Below are positions 12,804-19,620 of a DNA stretch of 22,423 bases, piece by piece. This DNA is from a virus. Position 1 is the stretch's first letter, and each line of letters begins with the position of its first letter. A model generated the notes under the pieces. The model was given only the letters and a program-made list of their open reading frames with translations, was not told the DNA's origin and searched no databases. The position numbers and the translations under genes are program-made. Location of the stretch: positions 1 to 22,423 of the IMG/VR virus record IMGVR_UViG_3300029258_001395; one strand, 5' to 3'.

Positions 12804-12820
12804 CCCGTATCAAATACGGG
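12804..12820. promoter_or_regulatory. Inverted repeat at the HNH transcription start
   Basis: CCCGTAT (12804-12810), loop CAA, ATACGGG (12814-12820). It covers the predicted start, and its right arm runs into the Shine-Dalgarno GGGAG (12818-12822). It could be an operator, or an mRNA hairpin that partly hides the ribosome site. Confidence 0.55.
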
Positions 12821-12828
12821 AGCCACAC

Positions 12829-13392
12829 ATGAACTATCCAAAAACCCGCAAGGAAGCCAAGGCGCTTGGCATAGCGCACTATTTTACTGGAAAACCCTGC
12901 GTGCGAGGCCACATAGCGCTACGAAAAACCAAAGGCGCGTGCGTGGAGTGCATCAAGGAGGATTGGGCAAAAGACAACGAGCGCCGTAAGTTGCTACCAA
13001 AGAGTGAGGCCGCAAAAGCGGCCGGGCGGCGGTACTACGAGCGTAACAAAGAGTTAGTTTTAGCTAAGGCTAGTAACCAACCGCCAGAGCAGCGCCGCGC
13101 GGCGCGCAGGGCGTGGAAAGAACGCAATCCGGAGGCTGTGCAGGCATCCGCAAACGCATGGAAGCGCCGAGCGCGCCATGCTATGCCAAAGTGGCTCACC
13201 GCTGCCCATAAGGCGCAGATTCGTGCCATGTACCTCGCAGCGCGACGGTTAACTAAAGAAACCGGAGTCAAGCATGTTGTAGATCACATAGTCCCGCTGC
13301 GTTCCGAGCTTGTTTGCGGGCTTCATGTTCCATGGAATCTGCAAATTTTGACTCACGAGGCCAATTGCGCGAAGGGCAATAGACTGGCATGA
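12829..13392 (+). CDS. HNH endonuclease
   Basis: The protein is 187 aa. Near the N-terminus C24 and H28 (CVRGH) with C38 and C41 (CVEC) form a zinc-finger-like site. The middle is a basic helical region rich in Arg, Lys and Ala (about residues 55-145) with ERNK and ERNP repeats, suited to DNA binding. The C-terminal HNH domain shows HVVDHIVPL (149-157; D152, H153), VPWNLQ (N170) and THEANCAKGNR (175-185). HNH enzymes cut DNA with a single metal ion. In phages, free-standing copies are often homing endonucleases. The gene has its own promoter and sits between a terminator and the next structural gene, so it looks like an inserted module. All the HNH residues seem present. Confidence 0.92.
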   Translation: MNYPKTRKEAKALGIAHYFTGKPCVRGHIALRKTKGACVECIKEDWAKDNERRKLLPKSEAAKAAGRRYYERNKELVLAKASNQPPEQRRAARRAWKERNPEAVQASANAWKRRARHAMPKWLTAAHKAQIRAMYLAARRLTKETGVKHVVDHIVPLRSELVCGLHVPWNLQILTHEANCAKGNRLA

Positions 13393-13478
13393 AGCCCTTT
13401 CATTTTGCCCGTCGCAGTGGTAGGATGCGTTAGTTCCTGACGGCATGATGCCGACACTAGCCAAGACAGGAGACTCCA

Positions 13479-14123
13479 ATGGCTAACACGACGTTCACCG
13501 GGCCGGTACGCTCGGAAAACGGTTTTGAAGTTGTTACGAAGAACACTTCGACCGGCGCATACACCACTAGCCTTGATATCGGCTCGGACGGCGCGATTGA
13601 TCTCACCTACTCCAGCGCATCGACGAACGGATCGACCAGCGTCGAGCCTATCGTGATGAACAGCACCATGACCGGCGCTGGCGGCGTTGGCGGCCGTGCA
13701 AAGTTCAAACTTGAGACGAACGTTGCCCTTGGTGGCTGGTCGAACGCGCTCAAGGGCGAGGTGGTCTATGGCGCTTCGGGCAGCACCACGGGTCTTGGCT
13801 CGGCGTTCGTTGCTGAGATGACCCTTTCGGCGGGCACCTCGGCGGGCACCTATGCTCCGCTTGAGATTGAACTGAACGCTCCAACGGGAGCTTCAACCGG
13901 CACTTTGACCTCGTTCATCCACATCTCCACGCAAGGCGCCGGTGTTGCAGCGGTTGACGACAATGCCCGACTCTTCAACCTTGCTGGTGTAACGGCTAGC
14001 ACCGGGCATCTGTTCCAGACAGGTAACACCGCTCCGGCAACCGTGGGTGGCACACTGAAATGTCGTGTTGCAGGGACAGACTACTATCTGATTCTGTACA
14101 CCAGTGAAGCAACTACCACCTAA
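13479..14123 (+). CDS. Virion structural protein (214 aa)
   Basis: It begins at ATG 13479 behind AGGAG: MANTTFTGPVRSENGFEVV, then TKNTSTGAYTTSLDIG. The protein is rich in Gly, Ser, Thr and Ala and probably all beta, with a repeated feel (GSTTGLGSAFV, GTSAGTYAPLEIELNAPTGA). The C-terminus has GGTLKCRVAGTDYYLILYT, a compact strand pair I recognise from phage structural proteins that start with 'f.GPvRS..Gf'. It lies after the capsid and HNH genes and is probably a head or head-fibre component. The exact role is not readable from the sequence. Confidence 0.75.
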   Translation: MANTTFTGPVRSENGFEVVTKNTSTGAYTTSLDIGSDGAIDLTYSSASTNGSTSVEPIVMNSTMTGAGGVGGRAKFKLETNVALGGWSNALKGEVVYGASGSTTGLGSAFVAEMTLSAGTSAGTYAPLEIELNAPTGASTGTLTSFIHISTQGAGVAAVDDNARLFNLAGVTASTGHLFQTGNTAPATVGGTLKCRVAGTDYYLILYTSEATTT

Positions 14124-14278
14124 TGTCGTTGACGAAGGAAAAACTGCTGGAGTTCCGTGAAGACGCTTTGCAACAGCGGCAGAAGTATCTTGACGGGCTC
14201 CAGCAGGCGATTGGTGCGATTGCGATGTTGGATTTCTTGATCGAACAGGCGCAGAAAGAGGAAGATGCCGATGGATAG
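14123..14278 (+). CDS. Tiny coiled-coil protein (51 aa)
   Basis: ATG 14123 shares its A with the TAA stop of the previous gene, and the frame ends at TAG 14276-14278, overlapping the next gene by 8 nt. The protein begins MSLTKEKLLEFREDALQQRQ and continues with heptad-like Leu/Ile positions (YLDGLQQAIGAIAMLDFLIE), ending QAQKEEDADG. It is probably a single long helix or short coiled coil. Very short 'MsltkEqL...r...l.qreq....l....Ga...ld' proteins are frequent in this position in related phages, from memory. Tight coupling on both sides supports it as a real gene. Its function is unknown. Confidence 0.75.
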   Translation: MSLTKEKLLEFREDALQQRQKYLDGLQQAIGAIAMLDFLIEQAQKEEDADG

Positions 14279-14807
14279 TTTGGCACAGATTCGTTTCGTC
14301 AGCCGCCGAGAGTCCGGCTTTGCGCTCCTTGGCCCTCACAGGTTGAAGGAACTTTCTCTTGTGGGGACGGCCAGCGCGGGCAAGCTGACGATTTACGACA
14401 CGGATACCGCGCCTGTCGCGGCAACGTATGGCCAATCGGGAACCACCGTAACAGTTGCTAAGGTTGGCCACGGCCTGTCAACTGGAGACGTTGTAGGGAT
14501 TTGCTTTGCCTCCGGCACGGGCGGCACGGCAACATCTGGCAACTACCCGATCACGGTGACTGGGGCCGACGCTTTCACCATCACCATGATAAACTCGGTT
14601 ACGATTACCGCAGATCCCGCGTGCAACTACGTTGCAAACAGCGGGTCAGGTCAGCCCAACCCCAAGCGCTGGCTGATGTGCAAAAACATCTCGGCTTCAG
14701 ATGTGTTTGCGAACGTGTATCACATCCCCAACAGTGGCTTCGCGACAAGGCTTGGGACATATTTCCTGATGACCAACCTGTCTGAAGCGGATGTTTTCTA
14801 CGAGTAG
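14271..14807 (+). CDS. Virion-associated beta-rich protein (178 aa)
   Basis: I start at ATG 14271 (MDSLAQIRFVSRRESGF), with AGAGG at about 9 nt; ATG 14265 is two codons upstream. After an N-terminal strand region (KLTIYDTD), the middle has VTVAKVGHGLSTGDVVGICF followed by NYPITVTGADAFTITM. This pattern occurs in phage tail and fibre proteins as a small beta-sandwich ('GHGLstGD.v.i....g.y.vt..d.dtFti'). The C-terminus (FATRLGTYFLMTNLSEADVF) is a conserved-looking end. It is probably a virion surface or fibre component. No enzymatic motif is seen. Confidence 0.65.
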   Translation: MDSLAQIRFVSRRESGFALLGPHRLKELSLVGTASAGKLTIYDTDTAPVAATYGQSGTTVTVAKVGHGLSTGDVVGICFASGTGGTATSGNYPITVTGADAFTITMINSVTITADPACNYVANSGSGQPNPKRWLMCKNISASDVFANVYHIPNSGFATRLGTYFLMTNLSEADVFYE

Positions 14808-14815
14808 GTCTGGCC

Positions 14816-15022
14816 ATGACAATGCGCGATCAACTGCATGATGCTAGTGAGTCCTCTTTGGTTGTGTGGTTGGTCGGCGCGGTTGTCGGCGCGTTCTGGT
14901 GGGTGGTGCGGACGCTGCTGACTAACAAAGGCCGCATCGACGCGATAGAAAAGAAGACGGACGAAATCCACACCGATGTCCGCGAGATCCGAAACGTGCT
15001 AATGCAAAACCGCAGTAGCTGA
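14816..15022 (+). CDS. Holin-like small membrane protein (68 aa)
   Basis: It starts at ATG 14816 (MTMRDQLHDASES). There is one predicted membrane segment at about residues 14-35 (SLVVWLVGAVVGAFWWVV), then a charged coiled coil (DAIEKKTDEIHTDVREIRNV). It lies directly before the endolysin and spanin genes, where holins usually sit. Holins open the inner membrane at a set time. A single membrane span with a C-terminal coiled coil is also seen in phage membrane proteins that are not holins, so the role is likely but not certain. Confidence 0.6.
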   Translation: MTMRDQLHDASESSLVVWLVGAVVGAFWWVVRTLLTNKGRIDAIEKKTDEIHTDVREIRNVLMQNRSS

Positions 15023-15058
15023 TATTATTTCGTTACCTTTGCGGTCTATGAGGGCTAT

Positions 15059-15676
15059 ATGCGAAAGTATTCACAGAGAAGCCTGAAGAGCCTGCAAGGC
15101 ATTCATCCCGACCTGCGCCGTGTCATTGACCGCGCGTTGCAGGAGTCTCCTCTCGATTTCATTGTAATTGAGGGTTTGCGGACGCGGACTCGGCAGAGCG
15201 AGCTTGTTGCGTCCGGTGCTTCTAAGACAATGAACAGCAGGCACCTGACTGGGCATGCGGTAGACCTTCTCCCTATCGGCATGAATGGCCCCGCGTTTGA
15301 CTGGCCGCTTTACGACATGCTTGGCCCGGCGGTGAAGAACGCCGCACGGAAGGAAGGCGTGGCGCTGGTATGGGGCGGCGACTGGAAATCGTTCCGTGAC
15401 GGGCCGCACTTCGAGCTGGATCGGGATGCCTACCCCGATACTTCGTGGGTGACGGACGAAGTTGCTCCTGAACAGCGCACCAAGGTCACCGAGTCGAAGA
15501 CAGTGCAGGCGTCTGCTGTGCAGATTGTTTCGGGCGTGGGGAGCGGGATTGGTGCGGTTGCTACGCTCGATGGCTACGCTCAGCTGGCGGCACTCGCCTT
15601 CGTAGCGGTCATCGTTGTGACCGGCATGTTCATCATGCGCGAGCGTATCCGCGCGTGGGCGGGTGGCTGGAGATGA
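15059..15676 (+). CDS. M15-type peptidase endolysin with a C-terminal membrane anchor
   Basis: The protein is 205 aa from ATG 15059, behind GAGGG. The zinc peptidase motifs are SRHLTGHAVDLLPIG (60-74; H62 and D69 as metal ligands), WGGDWKSFRDGPHFEL (105-120; H117 as third ligand) and the nearby IVIEGLRTRTRQ. This is the D-Ala-D-Ala carboxypeptidase / L-Ala-D-Glu peptidase fold used by phage endolysins to cut peptidoglycan cross-bridges. After a linker (about residues 130-170) there is a strongly hydrophobic segment (AALAFVAVIVVTGMFIM, about 176-193) followed by a basic tail. The catalytic domain is soluble and the tail should anchor it in the inner membrane. The gene overlaps the i-spanin gene by 4 nt. 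Confidence 0.9.
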   Translation: MRKYSQRSLKSLQGIHPDLRRVIDRALQESPLDFIVIEGLRTRTRQSELVASGASKTMNSRHLTGHAVDLLPIGMNGPAFDWPLYDMLGPAVKNAARKEGVALVWGGDWKSFRDGPHFELDRDAYPDTSWVTDEVAPEQRTKVTESKTVQASAVQIVSGVGSGIGAVATLDGYAQLAALAFVAVIVVTGMFIMRERIRAWAGGWR

Positions 15677-15909
15677 TTAGCCGCCTGCAAATATGGTTTG
15701 CGGCTTCGGCCGCCTTCCTTGCCGCCTTCGTGGCGGCATATTTCCGTGGGCGCGCACACGGCGCCGACGCAGAACAATCTCGGCAAACGGAGCGTGCGGT
15801 TGACGCCATGCGCACCCGTCAGGAGGTGGAAGATGAAGTTGCCAAAGCTGGCGATGATCGTGTGCGCGATATGCTCGATGAGTGGATGCGCGACAATCCA
15901 AAGAGATAG
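15673..15909 (+). CDS. Inner-membrane spanin (i-spanin, Rz-like)
   Basis: It starts at ATG 15673, inside the endolysin stop (ATGA), giving 78 aa. It has a membrane segment at about residues 7-23 (IWFAASAAFLAAFVAAY), a basic turn (FRGRAHG), then a charged helix (about 33-75) of coiled-coil type. A membrane-anchored periplasmic coiled coil beside a lipoprotein encoded in a different frame is the defining build of i-spanins. With the o-spanin it spans the periplasm and fuses the inner and outer membranes at the last step of lysis. It is short for the family but plausible. Confidence 0.8.
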   Translation: MISRLQIWFAASAAFLAAFVAAYFRGRAHGADAEQSRQTERAVDAMRTRQEVEDEVAKAGDDRVRDMLDEWMRDNPKR

Positions 15910-16027
15910 TTGTGACTGGGCAAAGCCCATACGGCCTAGCGTGGAAGACCATCTGACCGATGGCACCGCGCGTCAAATCCTTGAGCATAACTTGGTTGGC
16001 CAAGCCGTCTGTGGATGGAGGTCCTGA
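15833..16027 (+). CDS. Outer-membrane spanin lipoprotein (o-spanin, Rz1-like)
   Basis: It is a 64-aa protein from ATG 15833, with GAGGTGGAAG upstream. It starts inside the i-spanin gene in another frame and overlaps it by 77 nt. It has a lipoprotein signal (MKLPKLAMIVCAICSMSGC), with the lipobox MSGC and lipidated Cys at 19. The mature part is about 45 aa and contains CDWAKPIRPSVEDHLTDGT and ARQILEHNLVGQAVCGW. The 'C.w..pI..s..D.lt..T.rqIl.HN..w...C' pattern is typical of phage o-spanins. Its stop (TGA 16025-16027) overlaps the next start as TGATG. Confidence 0.85.
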   Translation: MKLPKLAMIVCAICSMSGCATIQRDSCDWAKPIRPSVEDHLTDGTARQILEHNLVGQAVCGWRS

Positions 16028-17136
16028 TGGCTGCGAATAAGGGCTACAGCGCCAAGGATTATTGGGAGGCGTATCAGCGGCTTGGGTCAGCAAACAAGGT
16101 GGCCCAAGAGATGGGCGTGGTGAAATCGACAGTCCAAGAGGCGATCAAACGGTACCAACGCGATCCGGCCATGGCCAAAGCAGCACAAGCCGTGGGCACC
16201 AACCTTGAGCCCGTTATGGCATGGCTCAAGACAAAGCACGATGAAACCGGAACCGCCGTCTCAGTCCTGCTCAAGCCGCCCTCTGAAGATCGCAACTTCC
16301 TCGAAGAAATGCGCGAAATCTTTGATGGCCTCAAACCAGCAGAGCCTATCACGCCACCCGAACAAGTGTTAGAAGACCTCTGCACAGTCTACCCACTCAT
16401 GGACGTGCACCTTGGGATGCTGGCCGACCCAGAAGAAACCGGCGCCTCAGCCTACAACACCAAGCGCGCTGTTGAAGACCTTAAAAAAGCGTTTTCAAAA
16501 ATCCTCGCCCTGACACCAAATAGCGCTGAAGCCGTGCTCATCGTCGGAGGTGATTTTTTCCATGGGAACGACCACACAAACCAAACCCAGAAGAGCCGAA
16601 ACGCCCTTGATGTTGACGGTCGTCATTGGAAGGTCGTGGATGCAGGCATTGTCATTATTGCGCAAATCGCCGAGACCCTCGCATCTCGGCACAAACAGCT
16701 GACCGTCAAAGTCCTGCGCGGTAATCACGACCCCGAGTCACATATGATTCTAACCTTTGCGCTAGCCGAGCGCTACCGAGACATTCCCCACATACAGATC
16801 GACAAGTCGCCCATGGACCTGTTTATGAAGCAGTGGGGCAAGTGTCTCATAGCAGCCCACCATGGCGATAGGGCACCCCCCGAGCGGCTCTCGCTCTACC
16901 TTAGTGATGTTTGCCCTTTCTGGTCAGAGACGCGCCACAGACATGTTTTGACCGGGCATGTGCATAAAGATCAGGCTAAGGACGTTGGCCCGATCCGGTG
17001 GGAGAGCCTCTACGCCTTTGCTCCGCCTGACGCGTTTGCCGCAGGGTCAAAATACAGCGGGCGCAGAGCCCTGCAGGCCATGACATTCCACAAGAAAGAT
17101 GGTAGAGTTCTCGTCGCATCTGATCCGGTGGAGTAG
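16027..17136 (+). CDS. Metallophosphoesterase with N-terminal helix-turn-helix
   Basis: I start at ATG 16027 (MAANKGYSAKDYWEAYQRLG), which has GGAGG upstream and overlaps the o-spanin stop. The protein is 369 aa. Residues about 8-45 (SANKVAQEMGVVKSTVQEAI) form a helix-turn-helix like those of small terminases and resolvases. The catalytic domain has the calcineurin-type motifs MDVHLG (125-130), GGDFFHGND (174-182), RGNHDPE (231-237), AHHGD (277-281) and TGHVHKD (309-315), which supply metal ligands. It probably hydrolyses phosphodiester or phosphomonoester bonds using two metal ions. Its place in the late operon after lysis is common for such phage proteins. The true substrate is unknown; DNA is plausible given the N-terminal domain. 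Confidence 0.88.
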   Translation: MAANKGYSAKDYWEAYQRLGSANKVAQEMGVVKSTVQEAIKRYQRDPAMAKAAQAVGTNLEPVMAWLKTKHDETGTAVSVLLKPPSEDRNFLEEMREIFDGLKPAEPITPPEQVLEDLCTVYPLMDVHLGMLADPEETGASAYNTKRAVEDLKKAFSKILALTPNSAEAVLIVGGDFFHGNDHTNQTQKSRNALDVDGRHWKVVDAGIVIIAQIAETLASRHKQLTVKVLRGNHDPESHMILTFALAERYRDIPHIQIDKSPMDLFMKQWGKCLIAAHHGDRAPPERLSLYLSDVCPFWSETRHRHVLTGHVHKDQAKDVGPIRWESLYAFAPPDAFAAGSKYSGRRALQAMTFHKKDGRVLVASDPVE

Positions 17137-17141
17137 GGAGT

Positions 17142-17402
17142 ATGGCTAAATCGCCAGCTTGGCAGCGCAAAGAAGGAAAGAACCCCAAGGGGGGTCTTAA
17201 CGCCAAGGGCCGCGCGTCCGCGAAGCGTGAAGGTATGAATCTGAAGCCTCCCGCGCCCAAACCCAAAACGAAGAAGGATGCCGCTCGCCGCAAGAGTTTT
17301 TGTGCGCGGATGAAAGGCATGAAGGCCAAGAATACGTCATCCAAAACCGCAAACGACCCGAATAGCCGCATCAACAAAAGCTTGCGCGCATGGAACTGCT
17401 GA
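17142..17402 (+). CDS. Basic conserved phage protein (86 aa)
   Basis: It starts at ATG 17142 after GGGAG. The protein is very basic: MAKSPAWQRKEGKNPKGGLN, then AKGRASAKREGMNLKPPAP, KDAARRKSFCARMKGMKAKN and a C-terminal SRINKSLRAWNC. 'W.r.eGknp.gGLn.kGraSak' followed by 'arrKSFCaRm.Gm' and 'slraWnC' is a family I recognise in many metagenomic phages (DUF6321-like, from memory). The function is unknown. High Lys/Arg content and a late-operon position fit a virion or DNA-associated protein, but that is inference. Confidence 0.85.
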   Translation: MAKSPAWQRKEGKNPKGGLNAKGRASAKREGMNLKPPAPKPKTKKDAARRKSFCARMKGMKAKNTSSKTANDPNSRINKSLRAWNC

Positions 17403-17403
17403 C

Positions 17404-17721
17404 ATGACAATCTCACGCGCCCAGATGGGCAAGCAATTGGAGCGAAACGCCATGAAAGAACCCAAGAAGATGGCTAAGGGCGGTGATGTGCTCGGCACAC
17501 TTAGCCCTGCCTACGGCATCGCAACCGGTCGCGGCCTGTTTGGCAAGCTTGGTGAGATGGGGCTAAGCCCTGCCGGTATGATGGCTGACGCGAGTCGGGA
17601 CAAAAAGAAGAAAGGCGAAGAGACCCGCGCGCCGTTGGGCGCGAAGGGCATGAAGCAAGGCGGCAAAGTCCGTGGCGATGGTGTTTGCCAGCGGGGTAAG
17701 ACTAAGGGACGCATGGTCTGA
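17404..17721 (+). CDS. Basic Gly/Lys-rich phage protein (105 aa)
   Basis: It begins at ATG 17404, 1 nt after the previous stop. The N-terminus MTISRAQMGKQLERNAMKEP resembles the start of the capsid protein (MAISRAQLLKELL). It has a Gly/Leu/Ser-rich middle (YGIATGRGLFGKLGEMGLSP) and a C-terminal basic tail (KQGGKVRGDGVCQRGKTKGR) of a type that recurs in other small proteins of this window. The tail pattern is common in marine and freshwater phages, from memory, with unknown function. Its TGA overlaps the next ATG (TGATG). It may be a DNA-binding or minor virion protein. Confidence 0.8.
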   Translation: MTISRAQMGKQLERNAMKEPKKMAKGGDVLGTLSPAYGIATGRGLFGKLGEMGLSPAGMMADASRDKKKKGEETRAPLGAKGMKQGGKVRGDGVCQRGKTKGRMV

Positions 17722-18038
17722 TGCCTGTCCGCAAGGTTCCCGGCGGCTACAAGTGGGGTAGCAAAGGCAAGGTTTACAAGACTCGTGCCGGCGCGGAGCG
17801 TCAGGCTGCGGCGGCCTATGCCTCTGGGTATCGCGAAGCGGACAAGAAAGCCAAAGGCGGGCAGACTAAAAGCCGAGTGAATGAAGCTGGGAACTACACT
17901 AAGCCCAGCATGCGCAAGCGCCTGTTCGAGAGCATCAAAGCTGGCGGCAAGGGCGGCAAGCCGGGGCAATGGTCGGCCCGTAAAGCACAGATGCTGGCCA
18001 AGCGCTACAAGGACGCGGGCGGTGGATATCGGGATTGA
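17721..18038 (+). CDS. Basic conserved phage protein (105 aa)
   Basis: ATG 17721 shares a base with the previous stop. The N-terminus (MPVRKVPGGYKWGSKGKVYK) recalls short phage motifs 'kv.gGykWG..Gk.y'. The C-terminal half, KSRVNEAGNYTKPSMRKRLF and KAGGKGGKPGQWSARKAQML, is a highly conserved segment that I know from phages and large viruses (DUF5872-like, from memory and not searched). The protein is strongly basic. It overlaps the next gene by 17 nt in another frame. The function is unknown, though the conservation suggests a specific one. Confidence 0.82.
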   Translation: MPVRKVPGGYKWGSKGKVYKTRAGAERQAAAAYASGYREADKKAKGGQTKSRVNEAGNYTKPSMRKRLFESIKAGGKGGKPGQWSARKAQMLAKRYKDAGGGYRD

Positions 18039-18549
18039 AGAGGATATTCGAGACTGGTCGCGCGAAGTGCTTGAGGTTCCCAACCGGCACCTGAAGGGCT
18101 TGCCCGCATGCCCATACGCGCGTCAGGCTTGGAAAGAGGACAAGGTTCTTGTTATCGAAACCGATAATATCTTTGCCTCTGGCCTGTCAGAATGCTTCTC
18201 TTTTTACGAAAGAGGTAAGGATCTCGTAATCGTTGCGTCCTACGAGATTCCCGACATCAACCACATAAACGGGTTTGTCTACGGACTGAACCAGTGCTTC
18301 GGCGATCTTCACTGCATGGAGTTCCATCCAGACTACGACGCCGAGGATGCAGATCTGGACTTCCTTTTGGAGACGGAGTGGGAAAGTTCAATTGAACGTC
18401 CATACTGCATGCTGTTCATCCAAGATCTAGAGAAAGTCGTCACGGCAAGTGACAAGCTGCAGGCATTGGGATATTATGATGCCTACCCACCTGACGAGTA
18501 CGAAGCCCTCGTCGTTCAACGCAAGCGGAGACTAGAGCAATGGCAATGA
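18022..18549 (+). CDS. Conserved protein of unknown function, GTG start (175 aa)
   Basis: The best start is GTG 18022, inside the end of the previous gene; the open frame extends back to 17881 but there is antisense-like and overlaps the previous gene. After the start it reads VDIGIEEDIRDWSREVLEVP, then GLPACPYARQAWKEDKVLVI. The 'lpaCPyA..aw....v.v' motif recalls a protein family in phages and bacteria with no known role. The middle has FHPDYDAEDADLDFLLETEW, an acidic stretch, and the C-terminus (ALVVQRKRRLEQWQ) is basic. It is not basic overall, unlike its neighbours. Function is unknown. Confidence 0.72.
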   Translation: MDIGIEEDIRDWSREVLEVPNRHLKGLPACPYARQAWKEDKVLVIETDNIFASGLSECFSFYERGKDLVIVASYEIPDINHINGFVYGLNQCFGDLHCMEFHPDYDAEDADLDFLLETEWESSIERPYCMLFIQDLEKVVTASDKLQALGYYDAYPPDEYEALVVQRKRRLEQWQ

Positions 18550-18692
18550 AGCCTCGTGCAATGAAGAAGCCGTCGGGCATGAAGCGCGGCGGGAAGATGA
18601 AAATGGCGGAGAAGGACGGGAAAAAAGTTCCCGCCTTTGCGGCTGATGGCGTCGGCAAGATGAAGCGCGGCGGCAAGACCAAGAAGAAGTGA
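18540..18692 (+). CDS. Tiny Met/Lys/Gly-rich protein (50 aa)
   Basis: ATG 18540 lies inside the last codons of the previous gene, and TGA 18690-18692 overlaps the next ATG. The sequence MAMKPRAMKKPSGMKRGGKM has Met-Lys repeats, then a short neutral middle (KVPAFAADGVGK) and a second MKRGGK followed by TKKK. It is extremely basic. The MKRGGK motif occurs twice and matches the Gly/Lys tails of the neighbours. It is too short for most gene finders but tightly coupled on both sides, so it is likely real. Function is unknown. Confidence 0.7.
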   Translation: MAMKPRAMKKPSGMKRGGKMKMAEKDGKKVPAFAADGVGKMKRGGKTKKK

Positions 18693-18952
18693 TGGCCAAG
18701 GCCAAACCACAGAAAAGCCTCGACCAGTGGACAAAGCAGAAGTGGCGGACAAAATCCGGCAAGCCGTCCACCCAAGGCCCTAAAGCCACTGGCGAGCGCT
18801 ATCTGCCTGAGAAGGCCATCAAGGCCCTCAGTCCCAGTGAGTATGCCGCGACGAGCAAGGCGAAGCGCGAAGGCACTCGCAAGGGGAAGCAATTTGTGGC
18901 ACAACCCAAGAAGATCGCCAAGAAGACCGCACGTCACAGAAAGGCTGACTGA
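18692..18952 (+). CDS. Basic conserved phage protein (86 aa)
   Basis: It starts at ATG 18692 (TGATG overlap). The sequence reads MAKAKPQKSLDQWTKQKWRT, then KSGKPSTQGPKATGERYLPE, AIKALSPSEYAATSKAKREG and a basic end. 'KSL..WTkqkWrTksGkpStqGpkAtGERYLPekAi.aLs..EYaAt' is one of the most conserved small-protein signatures I know in metagenomic phages, so its identity as a real gene is secure. Its function is unknown. It is very basic and positioned before the adaptor genes, so a virion or DNA-binding role is possible. Confidence 0.88.
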   Translation: MAKAKPQKSLDQWTKQKWRTKSGKPSTQGPKATGERYLPEKAIKALSPSEYAATSKAKREGTRKGKQFVAQPKKIAKKTARHRKAD

Positions 18953-19620
18953 TGGCCGTTGTCACACCAGACCTGTCCGAGTTGTTTGAGGAAGCATTCG
19001 AGCGCGCAGGGCTTGAGATGCGGTCTGGCTACGACTTGAAGACAGCCCGCCGTAGCCTCAATCTCCTGACGCTGGAGTGGCAGAATCGCGGCTTGAACCT
19101 CTTTACGATTGAGGCGGGGACGCTGGCGCTGACAGCGGGAACAGCGACGTACACACTGCCGGCCGAAACCATTGATCTTATTGAGCATCAACTCCGCACC
19201 GGCAGTGGCGTTAACCAGATCGATACGGCGCTAGAGCGCATCAGCGTTGCGACATACGCACAGCAAACCAACAAGAATACGCAGGGCCGCCCCACTCAGA
19301 TTTATGTCAATCGGGGCGTTAGCGATGTGACAGTCACGCTCTGGCCCGTGCCAGAGTCTGGCGAGTATACGCTTGCCTACTATAGACTTCGCGGCATTTC
19401 TGGGCTAGAAGCTGGTATTGCAGGGTCAGCAGCCGTTCCTCCGCGCTTCCTCCCGGCGCTGGTTGCTGGCCTTGCTTACTACATCGCAATGAAAAAACCT
19501 GAAGCAATTCAGCGCGTATTGCCGCTGAAGCAGCTGTATGATGAGCAGTTCCAGCTCGCTGCTAACGAAGATAGAGACCGGGCCGCTTCGCACTTCACCC
19601 CGTGGAGATCGTACCCATGA
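18952..19620 (+). CDS. Head-tail adaptor-like protein (222 aa)
   Basis: ATG 18952 shares a base with the previous TGA. The sequence LFEEAFERAGLEMRSGYDLK, TARRSLNLLTLEWQNRGLNL and GTATYTLPAETIDLIEHQLR has the 'EAfeRag......g.dl.tArrsLN.ll..W..rG...' motif of P22 gp4-like or podovirus adaptor proteins. The C-terminus has PPRFLPALVAGLAYYIAMKK and LYDEQFQLAANEDRDRAS. Adaptors of this type sit under the portal and connect it to the tail or nozzle. It is one of two proteins in this window with that type of build. Confidence 0.75.
   Translation: MAVVTPDLSELFEEAFERAGLEMRSGYDLKTARRSLNLLTLEWQNRGLNLFTIEAGTLALTAGTATYTLPAETIDLIEHQLRTGSGVNQIDTALERISVATYAQQTNKNTQGRPTQIYVNRGVSDVTVTLWPVPESGEYTLAYYRLRGISGLEAGIAGSAAVPPRFLPALVAGLAYYIAMKKPEAIQRVLPLKQLYDEQFQLAANEDRDRAASHFTPWRSYP

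Noticed and set aside
17881-18021. Upstream extension of the 18022 gene
   Set aside because: It overlaps the conserved basic gene at 17721 in another frame, is Ala/Ser/Arg-rich, and the GTG at 18022 gives a start that fits the family.
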